From assembly GCA_965602225.1 (NCBI GenBank), contig CBFCYE010000054.1, positions 1 through 11,417 on the forward strand: a stretch of 11,417 bases of DNA. The letters are read 5' to 3'. Below, in pieces: positions 7,870 to 11,417 of this stretch (within the stretch, counting starts at the first letter, position 1; each line of letters begins with the position of its first letter). The position numbers were made by a program, and so were the translations under genes. The notes beneath the pieces were generated by a model that was not told the DNA's origin, ran no database searches, and saw only the letters and a list, made by a program, of their open reading frames with translations. The stretch is from Tenderia sp965602225 (lineage in GTDB: Bacteria; Pseudomonadota; Gammaproteobacteria; Tenderiales; Tenderiaceae).

Positions 7870-8223
7870 ATGAGTGAAAGTCATGTCGACCTGGATAAGA
7901 TGCGCGAGCTTCTATTAAAGCACCGTCAAGAAATTCTTGAGTTGGAGGCGGTGCATGACGAGTCAAATCAAGTTGTTGAGTTGGATCAGGCCAAGATGGG
8001 GCGCTTATCTCGTATGGATGCCTTGCAAGGTCAGGAGATGGCAAAAGAGACCAAACGACGTGATGAGCTGGAGTTGAAACGTATTACTAGTGCCTTGCAG
8101 CGAATTGATGCCGGGGACTACGGTTATTGCCTGCAGTGTGAGGAGCTGATTTCTCAAGAACGTCTATTGATTGAACCGACTGCAACCTTGTGCATTGGTT
8201 GTGCTAATCAAGCCGAGCATTAA
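7870..8223 (+). CDS. Short TraR/DksA-family zinc-finger protein
   Basis: 117-residue member of the TraR/DksA family, whose members bind in the secondary channel of RNA polymerase and alter initiation, in DksA's case together with ppGpp. The C-terminal zinc finger has Cys87-x2-Cys90-x17-Cys108-x2-Cys111, the same spacing as E. coli DksA, within DYGYCLQC and ATLCIGC. The N-terminal two thirds is a charged helical region that would form a coiled-coil hairpin, with ELDQAKMGRLSRMDALQ near the turn. This ELDQ..GRLSRMDA pattern marks a widespread short subfamily distinct from the ~150-residue housekeeping DksA. The canonical DxxDxA tip cannot be placed with confidence (Asp39 and Asp50 are candidates), so DksA-like activity is inferred, not shown. 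Start is ATG 7870 with a weak GAG seven bases upstream. It is followed after 22 bases by the DUF2956 gene, probably in one transcript. Confidence 0.88.
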   Translation: MSESHVDLDKMRELLLKHRQEILELEAVHDESNQVVELDQAKMGRLSRMDALQGQEMAKETKRRDELELKRITSALQRIDAGDYGYCLQCEELISQERLLIEPTATLCIGCANQAEH

Positions 8224-8245
8224 TCTATGAATAGCTGGAACCATT

Positions 8246-8599
8246 ATGTCTAAATCTATTAAAGCCCAAGCCGTTGCACCTAAGGCTGAAGAAGAGGCGA
8301 GAGCAATAGCGCGTGGCACTCAAAAGCCTGGGCAAACCAAGGAGCAAACTAAGCTCATTGCCCAAGGTATTAAAAAAGGGATTGAGTTATATAAAAAACA
8401 ACAAAACACGACAGCCCGAGAGTTAGATAAAAAACGTAAACAAACTATAAAACAGCTGGCTCAACAGGTTGAGAATGCGGCGACGATATCGCCGTTGCCG
8501 CAGCAGGCTGTCGAATACAAACAACACTGGTTGCCATGGCTGTTGCTGGTTTTAACTTGGGTTGGGATGGGGGTTTATTTCGCAATATTTGGTCTGTGA
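8246..8599 (+). CDS. DUF2956-family protein with C-terminal membrane anchor
   Basis: 117-residue protein that I recognise as DUF2956, a family of unknown function known from Gammaproteobacteria. The family core is at about 17–66: ARGTQKPGQTKEQTKLIAQG, then a KKGIELYKKQQ stretch and ARELDKKRKQ. This part is highly charged and probably helical. A single hydrophobic segment (about 95–116, WLPWLLLVLTWVGMGVYFAIFG) ends the protein, suggesting a tail-anchored inner-membrane protein with a basic cytoplasmic N-terminal part. There is no signal peptide. Start is ATG 8246 with GGAA about six bases upstream. It lies 22 bases after the DksA-like gene and converges on the tRNA gene; the 156 bases to the tRNA contain no clear terminator or other gene. 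I do not assign a function. Confidence 0.8.
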   Translation: MSKSIKAQAVAPKAEEEARAIARGTQKPGQTKEQTKLIAQGIKKGIELYKKQQNTTARELDKKRKQTIKQLAQQVENAATISPLPQQAVEYKQHWLPWLLLVLTWVGMGVYFAIFGL

Positions 8600-8755
8600 A
8601 TCGGGGGTTGCGACTGGGCGGAGTTGGATGGAATATTTATATATGAGAGCGGGGGCGGTTTCAGGCAGTATGTCTAAGTTCAACGCACAGTAGAATCCAC
8701 ACTATTCAATAAGCGTGTTATGTGGTCTATTGTTTGCTTGGGATGGTCTGGGATA

Positions 8756-8842
8756 TGGTGCCTGGGAGAGGACTTGAACCTCCACGGGGTTACCCCCACT
8801 AGCACCTGAAGCTAGCGTGTCTACCAATTTCACCACCCAGGC
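8756..8842 (-). tRNA. tRNA-Leu(CAG)
   Basis: Complete 87-base leucine tRNA read on the minus strand, with CCA encoded. The acceptor stem pairs GCCTGGG (complement of 8836–8842) with CCCAGGC (complement of 8760–8766), followed by discriminator A and CCA (8756–8759). The D-arm contains AAATTGGTAGAC. The anticodon arm is CTAGC–TTCAGGT–GCTAG with perfect five-pair stem, giving anticodon CAG. A long variable arm (GGGG..CCCC around TAA) identifies it as class II. The T-arm has GGTTCAAGTCC. It resembles E. coli tRNA-Leu(CAG) and should read CUG. The gene is divergent from rnr and convergent with the DUF2956 gene. No clear intrinsic terminator follows it. Confidence 0.97.
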
Positions 8843-8880
8843 ATAGGGGTAAAACGACGTCTCAGCGTCTGAGGCCGCGC

Positions 8881-8909
8881 ACTTTATCAAGATAAAATCA
8901 CCCCGTCAA
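8881..8909 (-). promoter_or_regulatory. Sigma-70 promoter of tRNA-Leu, with G+C-rich discriminator
   Basis: On the minus strand TTGACG (complement of 8904–8909) is followed after exactly 17 bases by TAAAGT (complement of 8881–8886). The −35 matches 5 of 6 and the −10 matches 4 of 6. The next bases read GCGCGGCCTC (complement of 8871–8880), a G+C-rich discriminator typical of stable-RNA promoters that are turned down by ppGpp and DksA. Transcription would begin near 8874, about 30 bases before the mature tRNA 5' end, leaving a short leader for RNase P to remove. Confidence 0.65.
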
Positions 8910-9022
8910 TCAGTAGGTGTGTACAATATGCTGCAATTTTTTAAATTATAACAAAAGACAATATGCTGCCTATTTTCAAAAAAGTTCTAAATAAAATCAG
9001 ATCAAGGAATACCAAACCAAAT

Positions 9023-11371
9023 ATGAGCAAAGACAATCTGACCGATCCTCACGCAGAGAGGGAGGCGCAGAAGTACGAAAACCCAATTCCTAGCCGTGAG
9101 TTAATCATGGAGCTGCTGGGCGAGCAGGAAGGGCCTATGTCCTTCAATCAAGTGGCTGCCAAGCTTAATCTTAATGATGAGGTGACGCTTGAGGCTTTGC
9201 GTCGTCGCATGCGAGCCATGGAGCGCGACGGCCAAGTGGTCTGTAATCGCCGCAATTGTTATGGCCTGGTAAGCAAGATGCAGCTTATTTCCGGTCGAGT
9301 GATTGGTCATGCTGATGGCTTTGGCTTTTTGGTGCCGGATGACGGTGGTGAAGATCTGTTCCTCTCTGCACGGCAGATGCGCAGCCTGCTACATGGTGAC
9401 CGTGCCCTGGCGCGAGTCTCGGGTGTTGATCGCCGTGGTCGCCGTGAGGGTGCCATTGTTGAGGTGCTGGAACGCGCCCATAACGAAGTGGTCGGTCGAT
9501 TTACACTTGAGCGTGGCATCGGCATTGTGGTGCCGGATAACAAACGCATCACCCAGGATATTCTGATTCCACCCGAGTCACGTGGTGCAGCATCGAATGG
9601 TCAGATTGTTGTCGTAAAGATCATAGAACAACCTACCAACCGCTCTCAGCCGATAGGCGAGATTTCTGAGATTCTCGGCGACCATATGGCCGCTGGCATG
9701 GAAATCGACATCGCTATCCGTGCCCATGACCTACCGCGCACTTGGCCGGCTGCTGTTGAAGAAGAGATAAAGATCTTCGGCAAAGAGGTTGAAGACGCGC
9801 ACAAGCTTAATCGCGAAGACCTGCGTGAGTTGCCTTTGGTAACTATCGATGGTGAGGATGCGCGCGATTTTGATGATGCTGTTTTTTGTGAACGCCAGGG
9901 TGATGAGTGGCGTTTGCTGGTGGCCATCGCTGATGTGTCCCACTATGTTGAATACAATTCTGCTTTGGATAATGAAGGCCGTAATCGCGGTAACTCGGTT
10001 TATTTTCCGGGGCGTGTTATCCCAATGTTGCCTGAGGTGTTGTCTAACGGTCTCTGTTCGCTGAATCCAAAAGTTGATCGTTTGTGCATGGTCTGTGAGA
10101 TGACCATTACTGCCACAGGGCAGGTGAAGAGCCATCGCTTTTTCGAAGGTGTGATGCGTTCTCATGCACGGCTGACGTATACCGAAGTAGCCGAGATGGT
10201 GGTAGAGAAAAATCAAGAGCTGCGCAGTCAGCACGCTGCGATACTGCCGCATCTGGAAGATCTGCATGATCTATATAAGGTGTTTCGTGCCAAGCGTGAT
10301 AGTCGTGGCGCGATTGATTTTGAAACCACTGAAACCCGGATTGTGTTTGGTAGTGAACGTAAGATTGAGCAGATTGTGCCTGTGGAGCGTAACGATGCCC
10401 ATAAGCTGATCGAAGAGTTCATGATTGCCGCCAATGTCTGCGCTGCGCAATTCTTGCTTAAAAATGAAATTCCGGCCTTGTACCGTGTTCACAAAGGCCC
10501 GTCTGTCGATAAACTGGCTAAAGTGCGTGAGTTTCTGGCGTCGGTTGGTTTGACTCTCGGTGGCGGCGATGAGCCTGTGCCAAAAGATTACGCAACAATT
10601 CTGCAAACGATTGCCGGCCGTGATGATGCCCATCTAATTCAAACCGTGCTGTTGCGCAGTCTGAGTCAGGCGGTCTATACGCCGGAGAACGCCGGCCATT
10701 TTGGTCTGGCCTTTGAAGCCTATGGCCACTTTACCTCGCCGATCAGACGTTATCCTGATTTGCTGGTGCATAGAGCGCTGCGTCATATTGTCCGTGGCAA
10801 GCCGGTGTCGCAGTTCAAATATAGCGTGTCTGACATGGTGGCCCTTGGTGAGCATTGCTCCATGAGCGAGCGCCGTGCCGATGATGCCACCCGTGATGCG
10901 GTTGACTGGCTTAAGTGCGAGTACATGCAGGATCATGTTGGCGATGAGTTTGACGGTATTATCACCAGCGTTACCGGCTTTGGTATGTTTGTTGAGTTGA
11001 AGAATATCTATGTCGAGGGCCTGGTACACATTACCTCGCTGGCAAAAGATTATTACGAATTTGATCCAGTTCATCATCGCCTGGTCGGCGAGCGTAGTAA
11101 GAAAAAATATTGTCTCGCTGACCCTATCAAGATCAAGGTGGTGCGGGTTGATCTGGATCGAAAACGAATCGATTTCGATCTGGCTGATTCTGAGAAGCCT
11201 GATGATGTGCCGGCTGGCGAAGTAAAGAAAAAGAGCAAGAGCAAGTCTCGTCGCGGTAGAAAACCTGCGGCCAAGGCTGGCGAAAAAAAGGCTGAACCCA
11301 AGACTGAAACAACGCCAGTTAAAAAGAAGGCCAAGCGTAGACGGCGTCCTAAGAAGAAAACAGAGTCATGA
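9023..11371 (+). CDS. rnr: Ribonuclease R (3'-5' exoribonuclease, RNB family)
   Basis: 782-residue processive 3'-5' exoribonuclease that degrades structured RNA and acts in rRNA, mRNA and tmRNA-linked quality control. In order: an N-terminal winged-helix segment (SREL through RRRMRAMERDGQVV), two OB/cold-shock domains (VIGHADGFGFLVPD; VVGRFTLERGIGIVVPD), the RNB catalytic domain with IDGEDARDFDDAV supplying Asp276, Asp282, Asp284 and Asp285 (E. coli Asp272/278/280/281), VYFPGRVIPMLPEVLSNGLC and HFTSPIRRYPDL, an S1 domain (about 640–725, SVTGFGMFVE), and a Lys/Arg-rich tail (about 735–782). Start ATG 9023 is chosen because MSKDNLTDPHAEREAQKYEN aligns with the E. coli N-terminus. AAGGAA at 9004–9009 is rather far (13 bases). 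ATG 8963 would add 20 basic residues and lacks a ribosome binding site. A TACAAT at 8922–8927 is a possible −10 with no good −35. The stop overlaps the rlmB start. Confidence 0.95.
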   Translation: MSKDNLTDPHAEREAQKYENPIPSRELIMELLGEQEGPMSFNQVAAKLNLNDEVTLEALRRRMRAMERDGQVVCNRRNCYGLVSKMQLISGRVIGHADGFGFLVPDDGGEDLFLSARQMRSLLHGDRALARVSGVDRRGRREGAIVEVLERAHNEVVGRFTLERGIGIVVPDNKRITQDILIPPESRGAASNGQIVVVKIIEQPTNRSQPIGEISEILGDHMAAGMEIDIAIRAHDLPRTWPAAVEEEIKIFGKEVEDAHKLNREDLRELPLVTIDGEDARDFDDAVFCERQGDEWRLLVAIADVSHYVEYNSALDNEGRNRGNSVYFPGRVIPMLPEVLSNGLCSLNPKVDRLCMVCEMTITATGQVKSHRFFEGVMRSHARLTYTEVAEMVVEKNQELRSQHAAILPHLEDLHDLYKVFRAKRDSRGAIDFETTETRIVFGSERKIEQIVPVERNDAHKLIEEFMIAANVCAAQFLLKNEIPALYRVHKGPSVDKLAKVREFLASVGLTLGGGDEPVPKDYATILQTIAGRDDAHLIQTVLLRSLSQAVYTPENAGHFGLAFEAYGHFTSPIRRYPDLLVHRALRHIVRGKPVSQFKYSVSDMVALGEHCSMSERRADDATRDAVDWLKCEYMQDHVGDEFDGIITSVTGFGMFVELKNIYVEGLVHITSLAKDYYEFDPVHHRLVGERSKKKYCLADPIKIKVVRVDLDRKRIDFDLADSEKPDDVPAGEVKKKSKSKSRRGRKPAAKAGEKKAEPKTETTPVKKKAKRRRRPKKKTES

Positions 11372-11417
11372 GTTTAGCGTTTGGAATCCATGCGGTTGAG
11401 GCGGCGCTGAAAAAGTC
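11368..11417 (+). CDS. rlmB: 23S rRNA (guanosine-2'-O)-methyltransferase RlmB, 5' end only
   Basis: Only the first 16 codons are present before the window ends: MSLAFGIHAVEAALKK. The GIHAVEAAL motif is the usual beginning of RlmB and related SpoU/TrmH enzymes, and rlmB follows rnr in E. coli and many gammaproteobacteria. RlmB methylates the 2'-O of a conserved guanosine (Gm2251 in E. coli) in 23S rRNA. The start ATG overlaps the rnr stop as ATGA, so translation is probably coupled to rnr. The identification rests on a very short stretch plus gene order. Confidence 0.85.
   Translation, partial: MSLAFGIHAVEAALKK

Noticed and set aside
8690..8730. CCACA/TGTGG inverted repeat as terminator of the tRNA or DUF2956 transcript
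   Set aside because: The stem is only five pairs with a long loop and there is no T-run on either strand.
8702..8890. Minus-strand 62-codon open frame over the tRNA gene (WVVKLVDTLASGAS peptide)
   Set aside because: It is a translation of tRNA-Leu(CAG) itself, a well-known false protein; the cloverleaf explains the sequence.
9731..10267. Minus-strand 178-codon open frame inside rnr
   Set aside because: It is antisense to the strongly conserved RNB catalytic domain, has no recognisable domain, and is explained by codon bias of rnr.
10634..11077. Minus-strand 147-codon open frame inside rnr
   Set aside because: Antisense to the conserved RNB/S1 part of rnr, with no family resemblance; a shadow frame.

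Overview
The window looks like ordinary chromosome from a gammaproteobacterium. The evidence is the pair rnr–rlmB, a DUF2956-type small membrane protein (a family I know only from Gammaproteobacteria), a TraR/DksA-type zinc-finger protein, and proteobacterial FixL/FixJ-type signalling genes of roughly 50% G+C. I see no transposase, integrase, phage gene, CRISPR array or rRNA. All protein genes lie on the + strand. The only minus-strand gene is a tRNA.

Bases 1–5010 hold a signalling cluster. It contains a FixL-class histidine kinase (5' end outside the window, PAS–PAS–GAF–HisKA–HATPase), then a REC–PAS–PAS–GGDEF–EAL response regulator, then a FixJ-like REC–LuxR-HTH transcription regulator. The two receiver domains are close relatives (about half of residues identical by hand alignment), so one kinase may feed both a cyclic-di-GMP output and a transcription output. 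The GGDEF half looks fully active, with a GGDEF signature and an RxxD inhibitory site. The EAL half has lost two catalytic acidic residues (Asp to Asn727, Glu to Lys783). The kinase's GAF domain carries an unusual group of cysteines.

Bases 5011–5250 are non-coding and contain three short FixJ-box-like words near the left end. Bases 5251–7782 encode an alpha-glucan phosphorylase of the DUF3417-containing type, standing alone without other glycogen genes in view. Bases 7870–8599 hold a small two-gene unit: a short DksA-like zinc-finger protein and a DUF2956 membrane-anchored protein.

Bases 8756–8842 encode tRNA-Leu(CAG) on the minus strand, with its CCA encoded and a good sigma-70 promoter that has a G+C-rich discriminator. 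Divergent from it is rnr (RNase R, ending at 11371), whose stop overlaps the start of rlmB (11368, cut by the window end) in an ATGA arrangement.

Most of the window is conventional. The part most worth a second look is the kinase/two-receiver cluster: its branched layout, the cysteine-rich GAF and the degenerate EAL domain.
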